From Candidatus Pelagibacter sp. (GTDB taxonomy: Bacteria > Pseudomonadota > Alphaproteobacteria > Pelagibacterales > Pelagibacteraceae), in NCBI GenBank assembly GCA_028099475.1, contig JAOHHF010000002.1, positions 5,514 through 69,513 of the forward strand: 64,000 bases of DNA, written 5' to 3'. The stretch's first letter is position 1. Each line of letters begins with the position of its first letter. Below the pieces are notes generated by a model. The model did no database searches and had not been told where the DNA came from. It was given only the letters and a program-made list of their open reading frames with translations. The translations under genes and the position numbers were made by a program. Of the stretch, positions 1 through 8,830 are shown piece after piece.

Positions 1-573
1 GAAAACATTAAAGAAAATAAAAATTTATCTATTTACGAAGAAAAATTTAAAAAGAGTTGGGTTCATGAAGAACTTCATGCAGCTCGTAATGTAAAACCTA
101 GTTTTAGTTGGGGTTTAATCCTTGGAATAATATTTACTGGAATTGATCAAATTTTATTTAGAGGAAAATTACCTTTTACCTTAAAACATAAGCATGCAGA
201 TCATGAAACGTTAAAACCAGCAAATGAGATGCCTAAAATAGAATATCCAAAATATGATAATGTCATTACCTTTGATAAAACAAGTTCAGTTTATTTAACA
301 GGTACAAATCATGCTGATAATCAACCAGTTCACTTAAAACTTAAGGACCCAAATTTACCAATTAGTTATACTTTGGAAAAATTTGATGAACCTGCTCAAC
401 GATATTGTCCAGCAGGAGTTTATGAAGTCCAAAAAGAAAACGATGTAAGTAAATTTGTTATCAATTCTCAAAATTGTATTCATTGCAAAACTTGCGATAT
501 TAAAGAGCCATCCCAAAATATTACTTGGGTTACACCAGAAGGTAGTGGTGGACCTAAATATGGAAATATGTAA
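1..573 (+). CDS. Electron transfer flavoprotein-ubiquinone oxidoreductase, C-terminal part
   Basis: The frame is open from the first base of the window, so the gene starts upstream. ETF-QO passes electrons from acyl-CoA and other flavoprotein dehydrogenases via ETF to the membrane quinone pool. The visible 190 residues hold the typical C-terminal 4Fe-4S domain: a Cys in RYCPAGVYE, then a C-x2-C-x2-C cluster in NCIHCKTCDIKEPSQNI, and the family ending WVTPEGSGGPKYGNM. The N-terminal FAD domain is outside the window. It converges with the DUF2237 gene with a one-base gap. Confidence 0.93.
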   Translation, partial: ENIKENKNLSIYEEKFKKSWVHEELHAARNVKPSFSWGLILGIIFTGIDQILFRGKLPFTLKHKHADHETLKPANEMPKIEYPKYDNVITFDKTSSVYLTGTNHADNQPVHLKLKDPNLPISYTLEKFDEPAQRYCPAGVYEVQKENDVSKFVINSQNCIHCKTCDIKEPSQNITWVTPEGSGGPKYGNM

Positions 574-574
574 T

Positions 575-949
575 TTAAGATAAATCTATTGCAAACTTTT
601 TTAAAGTTTCAATAGGCACATATTTTAAAGTATTTTGATGAGTTCTTTTCAAAAAAATAGGACAAGCTTTATCAGCTTCAACAGCTTTTGCATACCAGCT
701 GGCACATAAACACCAACCATCTCCATCTTTTAAACCAGGAAACCCAAATTCTGGATGAGGTGTTATTAAATCGTTACCTGCTTCTTTCATCCACTCTAAA
801 CATTCATTTGTAACTTTAGCACACACTGTATGAATACCATGATCATTTTCATCTGTATTGCAACAACCATCACGATACCAACCTGTTAAAGGATTGTTTG
901 AACATTCTTCTAGATCTTCACCTAGAACATTTTTTTGTTTATCGCTCAT
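575..949 (-). CDS. DUF2237 family protein
   Basis: A 124-residue soluble protein with the DUF2237 signature: NVLGEDLEECSNNPLTGWYRDGCCN near the N terminus, then HTVCAKVTNECLEW, NDLITPHPEFGFPGLKDGD and WCLCASWY. Conserved cysteine pairs (GCC and CLC) suggest metal or redox chemistry, but the family has no settled function. It starts directly after the hisI stop on the same strand with no spacer, so the two are probably co-transcribed. Confidence 0.85.
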   Translation of the reverse strand: MSDKQKNVLGEDLEECSNNPLTGWYRDGCCNTDENDHGIHTVCAKVTNECLEWMKEAGNDLITPHPEFGFPGLKDGDGWCLCASWYAKAVEADKACPIFLKRTHQNTLKYVPIETLKKFAIDLS

Positions 950-1417
950 TTAGATTTTTGTTGGATTAGGTTGACCTTTATAAACTTCTTCTGGATCAAA
1001 TTTTTTTTCTTTTTCTAAGAATTGCATTTCTATTTCTCGACCATTATCAATTGGTCCCATTGGAATTGATCTATAAAAACAAGATCTATAACCTACATGA
1101 CAACTTGCACCATCCCCTATATCAACTGTCATCCAAATTGAATCTTGATCATCATCAATTCTTAGTTCAGTTACTTTTTGAGTAAAGCCACTAGTCTTAC
1201 CTTTGTGCCAGATAGCTTTTCTTGATCTACTAAAATAATGAGCCTCTTTTGTCTCGATTGTTTTTTTTAAAGCCTCAATATTCATATACCCATGCATTAA
1301 AACGTCCTTTGTTTTAGAGCAAACGGTGATAACAGGAATTAAGCCATCATTATCAAATTTAGGAGATAAGAGATTTCCCTCTTCTATTTCTAGGACATTT
1401 TCTCTCTTTTTGAACAT
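950..1417 (-). CDS. hisI: Phosphoribosyl-AMP cyclohydrolase
   Basis: HisI opens the adenine ring of phosphoribosyl-AMP in the third step of histidine biosynthesis. The 155-residue protein carries the family motifs HYFSRSRKAIWHKG, a metal-binding DDDQDS stretch and the zinc cysteines in CHVGYRSCFYR. It is a HisI-only form, without the HisE pyrophosphohydrolase domain, and slightly longer than the usual ~130 residues because of a charged C-terminal tail. It is divergent from folE across 76 bases. Confidence 0.93.
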   Translation of the reverse strand: MFKKRENVLEIEEGNLLSPKFDNDGLIPVITVCSKTKDVLMHGYMNIEALKKTIETKEAHYFSRSRKAIWHKGKTSGFTQKVTELRIDDDQDSIWMTVDIGDGASCHVGYRSCFYRSIPMGPIDNGREIEMQFLEKEKKFDPEEVYKGQPNPTKI

Positions 1418-1493
1418 ATGGATTGATTATTTAGCATAAATCTCGATATATTAAATATTTTAAAAATGAGTATTTACTGTATAAAAAGGCGCT

Positions 1494-2111
1494 ATGAAAT
1501 TAGTTAAAGACCCAGAAGATAAAATATTAGAAGCAAACAAAGTTTCCGATAAAGAAGCTGAAGAAGCATTTAAAACTATTTTAACATGGTTAGGAGAAGA
1601 TCCTAATAGAGAAGGTTTGCTAGAAACCCCTAAGAGAGTAATGAAAGCATATAAAGAATATTTTTCAGGCTATAAAGTTGATCCAAGTAAAATCTTAGAC
1701 AAAACTTTTGGTGATGTAGATGGCTATGATGACATGGTGATACAAAAAAATATTTCTATCCAAAGTCATTGTGAGCACCACATGGCACCAATTATTGGTA
1801 AAGCCCATGTTGCATATATACCAAAAGAAAGAGTTGTTGGTTTGAGTAAGTTAGCAAGAATTGTAGAAGTATTCTCTAAAAGATTACAAACTCAAGAAAG
1901 ACTTACCATGCAAGTTGCTAAAACTTTAATGGAATCATTAGATGCAAAAGGTGTAGCGGTAACAATCGATTCAACTCACCAATGTATGACTATGAGAGGA
2001 ATTAAAAAAGAGCAAGCATCAACAGTAACAAATTACTATTTAGGACAATTTAAAGAAGACTTAAGTTTTCAAAATAGATATTTAAGATTCATCAGCATCG
2101 CAAAAGATTAA
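1494..2111 (+). CDS. folE: GTP cyclohydrolase I
   Basis: The enzyme converts GTP to 7,8-dihydroneopterin triphosphate, the entry to folate (and 7-deazapurine) synthesis. The 205 residues fit the type I family: N-terminal helix with LGEDPNREGLLETPKRV, zinc/catalytic motif SHCEHHMAPIIGKAHVAYIP, GLSKLARIVEVFSKRLQTQE, and the second zinc cysteine in HQCMTMRG. The next gene starts one base after the stop, so expression of the pair is probably coupled. Confidence 0.96.
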   Translation: MKLVKDPEDKILEANKVSDKEAEEAFKTILTWLGEDPNREGLLETPKRVMKAYKEYFSGYKVDPSKILDKTFGDVDGYDDMVIQKNISIQSHCEHHMAPIIGKAHVAYIPKERVVGLSKLARIVEVFSKRLQTQERLTMQVAKTLMESLDAKGVAVTIDSTHQCMTMRGIKKEQASTVTNYYLGQFKEDLSFQNRYLRFISIAKD

Positions 2112-2112
2112 A

Positions 2113-3114
2113 GTGTCAGATCAATTCAAAGCATTAATTATCAATCAAGAGGGCGATAACTTTACTAGAGAGGTAAAATCGATTGATAAAAGCTTTTTAA
2201 AACAAGGTGATGTAACTATTAAAGTCGAATATTCAGATCTAAATTTTAAAGATGGAATGATTCTAAAAAATGGTGGAAGATTAGTTAAAGAATTTCCTCA
2301 TATTCCAGGAATAGATTTTGCAGGTACTGTTTTAGAAAGTGAAAATTCAAAATTTAAAGAAGGCGATGAAGTAATTTTAACTGGTTTTAGAGTGGGTGAA
2401 GTTTTTTTTGGTGGATATTCACAAATAGCTAAAGTGAATGCAGATTTTTTAGTCAAAAAACCTAAAGATCTTACTAGCAGACAAGCAATGATTTTAGGAA
2501 CTGCTGGATTAACTTCATTAATGAGCGCTTTTGCAATCCAAGCAAGAGAAAGTATTTTATTAGGTGAAAAAGTTAATGATGTGTTGGTAACAGGTGCTAC
2601 GGGTGGAGTAGGAAGTGTTGCGGTTATGGCTTTAACAAAATTAGGTTATAATGTTACTGCAGTTACAGGAAAAGACTCAAAGGCAGACTATTTAAAATCA
2701 TTAGGTGCTAAAAATGTTGTAAATAGAGCTGAATTTGACAAAGACCCGAGGTTAATTGACAAAGGTTTATGGGACGGTGTGGTTGATACTGTGGGGGGTA
2801 AAATTTTAGCAAATGCAATAGTTCAAACAAAACCGAATGGTATTATTGCAGTTTGTGGAAATACAAACAGTAATGAATTAAACACAAGTGTAATCCCCTT
2901 TATGTTAAGAGGAATTAAACTTTGGGGAATGGACTCTGCAAATTGTAGTATTAAAAGAAGAGAATTTATATGGTCAGAAGCCTCAAAATTAATTGATTTT
3001 GATTTACTTGAGAAATCAATTTTGACAGTTAGTTTAGAGGAATTGATTGAAACTTATCCAAAAATTTTAAAAGGTGAAATTTCTGGCAGAGTTATAGTTG
3101 ATTTAAATAAATAA
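2113..3114 (+). CDS. acuI: AcuI/YhdH-family NADPH-dependent acrylyl-CoA reductase
   Basis: A zinc-independent MDR-superfamily reductase of 333 residues, GTG start. The family reduces acryloyl-CoA to propionyl-CoA and protects against this toxic intermediate, for example in DMSP breakdown. Visible features are the SDLNFKDGM substrate-side motif, the IPGIDFAGTV segment and the nucleotide-binding VTGATGGVGSVAVMAL. There is no DMSP lyase next to it in this window. A LysR gene overlaps its stop codon by one base and may regulate it. The exact substrate is inferred from family membership. Confidence 0.8.
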   Translation: MSDQFKALIINQEGDNFTREVKSIDKSFLKQGDVTIKVEYSDLNFKDGMILKNGGRLVKEFPHIPGIDFAGTVLESENSKFKEGDEVILTGFRVGEVFFGGYSQIAKVNADFLVKKPKDLTSRQAMILGTAGLTSLMSAFAIQARESILLGEKVNDVLVTGATGGVGSVAVMALTKLGYNVTAVTGKDSKADYLKSLGAKNVVNRAEFDKDPRLIDKGLWDGVVDTVGGKILANAIVQTKPNGIIAVCGNTNSNELNTSVIPFMLRGIKLWGMDSANCSIKRREFIWSEASKLIDFDLLEKSILTVSLEELIETYPKILKGEISGRVIVDLNK

Positions 3115-4001
3115 TGGATTGGGATAAATTAAAAATTTTCCACGCAGTTGCTGAAGCAGGAAGTTTTACTAATGCAACAGTTAATCTAAATTTAAGTCAA
3201 TCTGCCATTAGCCGACAAATCCAAGCACTAGAACAAGATTTAAAAGTCCAACTTTTTGAAAGACATGCTAGAGGACTAACTCTTACAGAAAACGGTGAAT
3301 ATGTTTTTAAAACTGCACATGAAGTAATTAGTAAACTTAAAGAAGTTGAAACATCATTAGGAGATCAAAAAAATAAACCAACTGGAAAACTGACTATCAC
3401 AACGGTTAGAAGTTTTGGTACTCACTGGTTAACACCAAGAATTCAAGAGTTTATGAGACTAAACCCAGAAATTGAAATTGAATTAGTTTTTGATGATAAA
3501 GAGCTAGATTTAAGTACACGTCAGGCTGATATTGGTATTTTTATGAGAAGACCCAAACAACTAAATTATATTCAAAAAAAGTTAGTGGATATTAAGTATT
3601 ATATTTATGGATCTAATAGATACTTAGAAAAATTTGGAATGCCAAAAACAATTGCTGATTTAAATAAACATAATTTTATTTCATTTGGAAAAGGTGCTCC
3701 TTCACCAGTTTATAATCCTGATTGGGCACTAAAACTTGGAATGCATGATGGTAAAAAAAGAAAAACAGTTATGAAGGTAAATAGTGTTATGGGTTTACTT
3801 TTAGCTGTAGAATCTGGGGTAGGGTTAGCTGCTTTACCAGAGTATTTGGTGTCAAATTCAGCAAATGTAATTAAAGTATTACCTAAATCTGAAGGACCGA
3901 TTACCGAGGCTCATTTTGTTTACCCTCAATCACTTAAAAACACCGCTAGAGTTCAAGCATTTAGAAACTTCTTATTCAGCAAAATAGGTGACTGGAAATA
4001 A
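3114..4001 (+). CDS. LysR-family transcriptional regulator
   Basis: The 295-residue protein has the LysR winged helix-turn-helix in residues 1-60 (MDWDKLKIFHAVAEAGSFT, then LNLSQSAISRQIQALEQDL) followed by a periplasmic-binding-like effector domain from about residue 90. Its ATG shares one base with the stop of the AcuI-type gene (TAATG), which implies translational coupling. LysR proteins more often sit divergent from their targets, so this same-strand arrangement is less common. The effector is unknown. Confidence 0.9.
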   Translation: MDWDKLKIFHAVAEAGSFTNATVNLNLSQSAISRQIQALEQDLKVQLFERHARGLTLTENGEYVFKTAHEVISKLKEVETSLGDQKNKPTGKLTITTVRSFGTHWLTPRIQEFMRLNPEIEIELVFDDKELDLSTRQADIGIFMRRPKQLNYIQKKLVDIKYYIYGSNRYLEKFGMPKTIADLNKHNFISFGKGAPSPVYNPDWALKLGMHDGKKRKTVMKVNSVMGLLLAVESGVGLAALPEYLVSNSANVIKVLPKSEGPITEAHFVYPQSLKNTARVQAFRNFLFSKIGDWK

Positions 4002-4064
4002 TAACCACCATCTACCCTCATTATAAATTAAAGACATAAAGAGCTTTACAACTGTGACAATATA

Positions 4065-4107
4065 TGCGATTGATAATCATTCGCAATGAGAATAATTCTC
4101 ATTCGCA
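4065..4107 (+). promoter_or_regulatory. Two overlapping Fur-like operators upstream of the iron(III) binding protein
   Basis: Positions 4085-4103 form a perfect 19-bp palindrome, AATGAGAATAATTCTCATT, which closely resembles the classical Fur box. It is immediately preceded by a 21-bp palindrome at 4065-4085 (arms tgcgattgat and atcattcgca, one mismatch). The half-site cgca/tgcg plus AT-rich stretch recurs four times, so two dimers could bind side by side. The location 29-71 bases before the start codon of an iron transporter supports iron-dependent repression. Fur versus another Fur-family member cannot be decided here. Confidence 0.8.
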
Positions 4108-4135
4108 AATCAACAAGGGTAAAGAAAAGGATAAA

Positions 4136-5155
4136 ATGAAAAGAATAAGTTTATTTGTACTAACTTTGGTTTTCTTTACCAATATGGTTTCTGCAGCTGA
4201 AGTTAATGTATTTAGTGCAAGACATTACGATTCAGATATTCAGCTTTATGAAAAATTTACTTCAAAAACAGGTATTAAAGTAAATGTTGTATCTGGAAAA
4301 GATAAAGCTCTTCAAAAAAGAATAATAGAAGAAGGGGCCGACTCTAAAGCAGACATTTATATTACTGCAGATGCAGGAAGATTAGGTGCATTTGATGCTA
4401 AAGGAATGTTTCAAAATTCAATGACTTCAACTATCAAGGCCGTTGTTCCAAAAAACTTTAGATCTAAAAACTGGACTGGTATAGCAAAGAGAGCAAGAAT
4501 TATGTATTACTCTCCAGAAAGAGTTAATGCCAATGAATTAAATGGAATGACTTATGAAGGTCTTGCAGATCCTAAATGGAAAGGCAGAGTTGTTATAAGA
4601 AAATCAAATAATATTTATAATCAATCATTGGTTGCCTCAATAGTAAAAAATAATGGAAAAAAAGCTACTTGTGAATGGTCAAAAGGTATTGTTGCTAATA
4701 TGGCAAGAGACTCTAAAGGGAATGATAGAGCTCAAATATTAGCAGTTGCAGCTGGAGAGGCCGATTTAGCAGTGGCTAATACTTATTACTTAGCTTTAAT
4801 GTTATCTGGAAAAAAAGGAGCTGAACAACAGGCAGCAGCTAAAAAAGTATTACCGTTTTTTCCAAATCAAGGTGATAGAGGAACTCATATGAATATTAGT
4901 GGAGGTGGAGTATTAAAAAATGCACCAAATCCAGAAAATGCAAAAAAACTTCTTGAGTTTTTATTAACTAAAGAAGCACAAGAGCATATTGTTAATAATA
5001 CATTTGAGTATCCAATGATTGATGGTGTTGAACCACATGATTTAGTTAAACAGATGGGTCTTGAATTTAAACAAGACTTAAATACTAAAGTTGTTAATTA
5101 CGGAAAAAATCAAGCAATAGCATTAGAGTGTATGCTGGCCGCTAAGTGGAAGTAA
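4136..5155 (+). CDS. Iron(III) ABC transporter, periplasmic substrate-binding protein
   Basis: This 339-residue protein belongs to the FutA/IdiA/AfuA ferric-ion-binding family. It starts with a signal peptide (MKRISLFVLTLVFFTNMVSA) followed by EVNVFSARHYDSD. Tyrosines that usually bind Fe(III) are present in MYYSPERV and the paired NTYYLAL. An in-frame ATG at 4064 lies inside the Fur-like operators and would place 24 charged residues before the signal peptide, so 4136 is the chosen start; aaggataaa precedes it. It is the first gene of the iron-uptake set 4136-8115. Confidence 0.93.
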   Translation: MKRISLFVLTLVFFTNMVSAAEVNVFSARHYDSDIQLYEKFTSKTGIKVNVVSGKDKALQKRIIEEGADSKADIYITADAGRLGAFDAKGMFQNSMTSTIKAVVPKNFRSKNWTGIAKRARIMYYSPERVNANELNGMTYEGLADPKWKGRVVIRKSNNIYNQSLVASIVKNNGKKATCEWSKGIVANMARDSKGNDRAQILAVAAGEADLAVANTYYLALMLSGKKGAEQQAAAKKVLPFFPNQGDRGTHMNISGGGVLKNAPNPENAKKLLEFLLTKEAQEHIVNNTFEYPMIDGVEPHDLVKQMGLEFKQDLNTKVVNYGKNQAIALECMLAAKWK

Positions 5156-5161
5156 TTAATA

Positions 5162-5356
5162 ATGAAAAAAAATTTATTTAATTTTGATAATAATAATTCT
5201 TCTAATGCAAGTGGTTCACAAGTGGGTCAGATAACATGTGAACCATGTGCAAATGAGTGTAAAAAAATTGAAATTAAAATAAATAATAGAAAATTATCGG
5301 ATATCAAACACCAAGAGATTGATCGTCTCATAAGTGTTTTTAGTAATAAAGATTAA
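5162..5356 (+). CDS. Small cysteine-containing protein in the iron transport operon
   Basis: A 64-residue protein of unknown family, six bases after the binding-protein gene. The N-terminal third is rich in Asn and Ser, then comes ITCEPCANECKK, a C-x2-C-x3-C cluster, then a charged, helical-looking tail. There is no signal peptide or membrane segment. The position in an iron-regulated operon suggests a role linked to iron handling, but this is inference. It could also be a lineage-specific accessory ORF. Confidence 0.6.
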   Translation: MKKNLFNFDNNNSSNASGSQVGQITCEPCANECKKIEIKINNRKLSDIKHQEIDRLISVFSNKD

Positions 5357-5365
5357 TTTTCGAAA

Positions 5366-5431
5366 AAGTGAACATAATTTAATAGTCCTTACCCTTCTAT
5401 TAATTATGTTCACTTAATTATAAAGGGTAAG
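5366..5431 (+). promoter_or_regulatory. Hairpin with loop complementary to the permease Shine-Dalgarno
   Basis: 5366-5385 and 5397-5415 form a long stem (about 19 bp with one bulged T), closing an 11-base loop, TCCTTACCCTT. Nine loop bases, CTTACCCTT (5388-5396), are the exact complement of AAGGGTAAG at 5423-5431, the ribosome-binding site of the permease gene that starts at 5433. The RNA could therefore form an H-type pseudoknot that covers the ribosome-binding site. It may also attenuate transcription or protect the upstream mRNA. The structure is seen; the function is inferred. Confidence 0.65.
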
Positions 5432-5432
5432 T

Positions 5433-7052
5433 ATGTATTTAAGAAAAATAAATATTTGGTATTTAAGCTCATTTATCATTTCAATTGCTGTGGCAATACC
5501 GATTGTTACTGTATTTTCTAGCTTTTTTGATAGTACCAGCAATTACTCTGATATTATTAAAAATACATTTCTTTACGATTATATATTCAACTCTTTATCT
5601 CTATTATTGGGAGTATTGTTTTTAACTTTTATAATTGGGGTATCGTGTGCATACTTAGTTTCATTTTACAAATTTACAGGATCTAATTTTTTTAAATGGG
5701 CATTAATTTTATCTTTTGCAGTACCAGCTTATATTTATGCATATTCTTTAACAGCTTTTTTTGAAAATTATGGAACGGCATTTACAATTTTAAAAAATAT
5801 ATTTGGGGAAGGTGATTATAACTCTCATATACCAAAGTTCGATGGTATGGCAGGAGCAATAGTTGCAATTTCATTTTCTTTATTTGGATATGTTTATGTA
5901 TTAACAAGAGCTTCTTTTCATTATCAGTCACAGAATTTAATTGAACTTGGAAAAAATCTTGGATTCAGTAAGCAAAAATCTTTTTTTAAAATAATCTTAC
6001 CCTCTGCAAGACCTGCAATTGTTGCCGGACTGTCACTTGTTGCAATGGAAACACTATCTGATTTTGGATCGGTCTCATTCTTTGGAATATCCACATTTAC
6101 AACTGGAATTTATAATGCGTGGATTTCATTTGATGATCTAGCATTAGCAAATCAATTATCTTTTTATCTATTAATTTTTATACTTGGACTGTTTGTGTTA
6201 GAAAATTTATCTAGAAAAAAAGCACAATATCATTCTCCTACAAGGGGTGGATTTAAAAAGAAATCATTAACAACTTTAAATGGTTACAAAGCTTTTTTTG
6301 CTTTTTCTTTTTGTTTTCTAATTTTTTTTATAAGTTTTTTATTTCCTGTTCTTCAAATGCTTTATTGGACAATCATTTTCCCAAAACATTTGATTGATTT
6401 AGATCTAATTAGTCTATTTTCAAATACAATAATTTTAGTTTTATTATCAAGTATTGTTTTAATTAGTTTTGCCTTCATTTCAAATTATGGAAACAGATTA
6501 TCTAGAAGTAAATTTTTAGAAATTCTAACTACATTTTCAATATCTGGTTATGCTATTCCGGGAATAATTTTAGCAGTAGCATTTATTACTTTTATCTCTT
6601 GGTTTGATAATAATGTAATTAGTTTTTTTGATTTAAAAAATGTTAAATCTATCTTTATTGGTTCAATTTTAGGTTTGGTTATAGTTTATTTTGTAAGATT
6701 TTATTCACTTGCAAGTAATGGAATCAAGTCTGGTTATTTAAAGATAAGTTATTCAATTGATGAAAGTGCTTACCTTTTAGGATATTCAAAATTTAAAACC
6801 TTTAAAAATATTCATATCCCATATTTAAAAAATTCTATTTTATTGATTGGAATTTTGATCTCTATCGAAATTATTAAAGAGTTGCCTATTACATTAATAA
6901 TGAGACCGTTTAATTTTGAAACTTTTGCAACTCAAGCTTATATTTATGCCTCACAAGACTTGCTTGAAGCTGCAGCAGCTCCTTCCTTATTTCTTATTCT
7001 TATTGCAAGTTTCTTTATTTTAATTACATCTAGATATATTCTTAAGGATTAA
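5433..7052 (+). CDS. Iron(III) ABC transporter permease (two-domain)
   Basis: A 539-residue inner-membrane protein with about 12 hydrophobic segments arranged as two fused BPD_transp_1 permease halves, as in FutB/AfuB/SfuB. EAA-loop-like motifs appear in each half (LGKNLGFSKQKSFFKIILP near residue 175; YLLGYSKFKTFKNIHIP near residue 455). With the binding protein and the ATPase it forms a complete Fe(III) importer. The ribosome-binding site AAGGG may be masked by the upstream hairpin, which would lower permease output relative to the binding protein. Confidence 0.92.
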   Translation: MYLRKINIWYLSSFIISIAVAIPIVTVFSSFFDSTSNYSDIIKNTFLYDYIFNSLSLLLGVLFLTFIIGVSCAYLVSFYKFTGSNFFKWALILSFAVPAYIYAYSLTAFFENYGTAFTILKNIFGEGDYNSHIPKFDGMAGAIVAISFSLFGYVYVLTRASFHYQSQNLIELGKNLGFSKQKSFFKIILPSARPAIVAGLSLVAMETLSDFGSVSFFGISTFTTGIYNAWISFDDLALANQLSFYLLIFILGLFVLENLSRKKAQYHSPTRGGFKKKSLTTLNGYKAFFAFSFCFLIFFISFLFPVLQMLYWTIIFPKHLIDLDLISLFSNTIILVLLSSIVLISFAFISNYGNRLSRSKFLEILTTFSISGYAIPGIILAVAFITFISWFDNNVISFFDLKNVKSIFIGSILGLVIVYFVRFYSLASNGIKSGYLKISYSIDESAYLLGYSKFKTFKNIHIPYLKNSILLIGILISIEIIKELPITLIMRPFNFETFATQAYIYASQDLLEAAAAPSLFLILIASFFILITSRYILKD

Positions 7053-7056
7053 CGCT

Positions 7057-8115
7057 ATGCCACAAAATTTTTTAGAAATTGAAAATGTTACTTTTGCAGC
7101 AAGTGACAAAAGTAAAGTTAACAATGTTTCGTTAAATATAGAAAATGAAGGGGATATTGTTTGCCTACTTGGTCCTTCCGGAATAGGAAAAACAACTATA
7201 TTACGAACTATAGCTGGTCTAGAGAAAATTCAATCAGGAAGGATTTCTTTAAAAAATAAAATCATATCCTCTAAAGATACTCATGTTGAGCCAGAAAATA
7301 GAAATATTTCTTTAGCATTTCAGGATAATTCACTTTTTCCTCACTACAACGTTCTTCAGAATATTCAATTTGGTGCTGAAAGAAATAAGAAAAAGAAAAA
7401 AGATTTAACAATTGATGAAGTTATTAAATTTTTACATTTAGATCATATCAAAGATAAATTTCCTCACCAAATTAGTTCTGGTGAAGCTCAAAGAGCGGCA
7501 CTAGCAAGAGCGCTACTTTCAAAGCCAGATTTACTTTTGTTAGATGAGCCATTATCAAACGTAGATCAAAGTTTTAAAGAAGAAATTCAAGTTAAACTGA
7601 AACAAGTTTTAACTGATCTTAAAATTACAACTATAATAGTAACTCACGACTCTTACGAAGCATTTTATCTTGGAAGTAAGTGTGGAATAATTTTAGACAG
7701 TCAATTGAAACAATATGATGATCCCTATAATGTCTATCATTTCCCAAATTCTGTAGAAGTTGTTAATTTTTTAAATAGAGGAATTTTAATCCCAGCAAAA
7801 GTTACAGGTGAAAACAGTTTAGAAAATGATGATTTAGGAACTATCAATGGAAATTTTACTAAACACTATCCAAAAGGATCTGATGTCCAGTTGTTATTAC
7901 AGCCAGAAGATCTTGAGCATGATGATAAAAGTAATTTAAAATTAGAAGTAGTTGATCGTAAATTTAGAGGAACAAATTTTATTTATACATTAAAAACTCC
8001 AAATGAAATGTTAATACCTGTTTTTGTTCATTCCCATCATATTCATCAACATGAAGTAGATGAAAAATTTGGTATCAAGAGACCGATTCATATTGATCAT
8101 ATAGTTTGCTTCTAA
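7057..8115 (+). CDS. Iron(III) ABC transporter ATP-binding protein
   Basis: A 352-residue ABC ATPase of the FutC/AfuC type. Walker A is GPSGIGKTT (residues 39-47), the Q-loop lies in AFQDNSLFPHYN, the signature is the slightly unusual ISSGEAQRAALARAL, and Walker B is LLLLDEPLSNVD. The H-loop is in IIVTHDSYEAF. About 120 C-terminal residues form a TOBE-like domain, typical of this subfamily. It begins four bases after the permease stop. Confidence 0.92.
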   Translation: MPQNFLEIENVTFAASDKSKVNNVSLNIENEGDIVCLLGPSGIGKTTILRTIAGLEKIQSGRISLKNKIISSKDTHVEPENRNISLAFQDNSLFPHYNVLQNIQFGAERNKKKKKDLTIDEVIKFLHLDHIKDKFPHQISSGEAQRAALARALLSKPDLLLLDEPLSNVDQSFKEEIQVKLKQVLTDLKITTIIVTHDSYEAFYLGSKCGIILDSQLKQYDDPYNVYHFPNSVEVVNFLNRGILIPAKVTGENSLENDDLGTINGNFTKHYPKGSDVQLLLQPEDLEHDDKSNLKLEVVDRKFRGTNFIYTLKTPNEMLIPVFVHSHHIHQHEVDEKFGIKRPIHIDHIVCF

Positions 8116-8131
8116 TACATATCATTTTTAA

Positions 8132-8830
8132 ATGAGCAATAGATCTAAGATATTTTTTAAAGGAATAGCAGACGTAAGTCCATTAATGATACCCGTAGTT
8201 CCATTTGGAATAATATTTGGGGTATTAGCAATTGATCTTGGTTTAACACCCATAACAACAATAGCTATGTCGATTATTATTTTTGGCGGAGCATCACAAA
8301 TAATTTTTTTACAGCTTTTTTCAGCGGGCGCTTCTTCATTAATAATACTAAGTTCCGTTGGGGCAGTAAATTCAAGACATTTACTATATGGAGCCGTTTT
8401 GTCAGAGCATATGTCGGATTTTAAAATGACTTGGAAAATAATAATTTCATATTTTTTAGTCGATCAAGCGTTTGCAGTAACAAATTCTTATCTAAAAAAA
8501 AGTACTGACAAAGATAAAGCTTTTCATTCATTTGGCGCAGGAGCAACTTGTTGGGTAATTTGGCAAACAACAACAATTATTGGAATATTTTTGGGGTCAA
8601 TAATACCAGAGAAACTTGGATTAAGTTTTGCAGTTCCTCTAACATTTTTAGCTCTCATTGTTGACGACTTAAGAAAATTAATAAACGTTATTGTAATTAT
8701 TATTTCTGGTCTGATTGCAACACTTGGGTATGAAATAATTCCTTTTAAAGCTTATGTAATAGTTGCAGCAATTAGTGGTTTGATAATTGCAACAATCTTA
8801 ACAAAATTTAAAGGATTAAATAATGGTTGA
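8132..8830 (+). CDS. azlC: AzlC-family permease
   Basis: A 232-residue multi-spanning membrane protein with the AzlC start pattern (GIADVSPLMIPVVPFGIIFG) and the conserved VNSRHLLYGA motif. With AzlD it forms a two-component exporter of branched-chain amino acids or their analogues. The downstream azlD start overlaps its end by 8 bases. It follows the iron operon by 16 bases on the same strand and may be partly co-transcribed. Confidence 0.88.
   Translation: MSNRSKIFFKGIADVSPLMIPVVPFGIIFGVLAIDLGLTPITTIAMSIIIFGGASQIIFLQLFSAGASSLIILSSVGAVNSRHLLYGAVLSEHMSDFKMTWKIIISYFLVDQAFAVTNSYLKKSTDKDKAFHSFGAGATCWVIWQTTTIIGIFLGSIIPEKLGLSFAVPLTFLALIVDDLRKLINVIVIIISGLIATLGYEIIPFKAYVIVAAISGLIIATILTKFKGLNNG

Noticed and set aside
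4064..4135. Extended N terminus of the iron-binding protein
   Set aside because: The ATG at 4064 lies inside the Fur-like palindromes and would put 24 charged residues before a clear signal peptide; 4136 is the better start.
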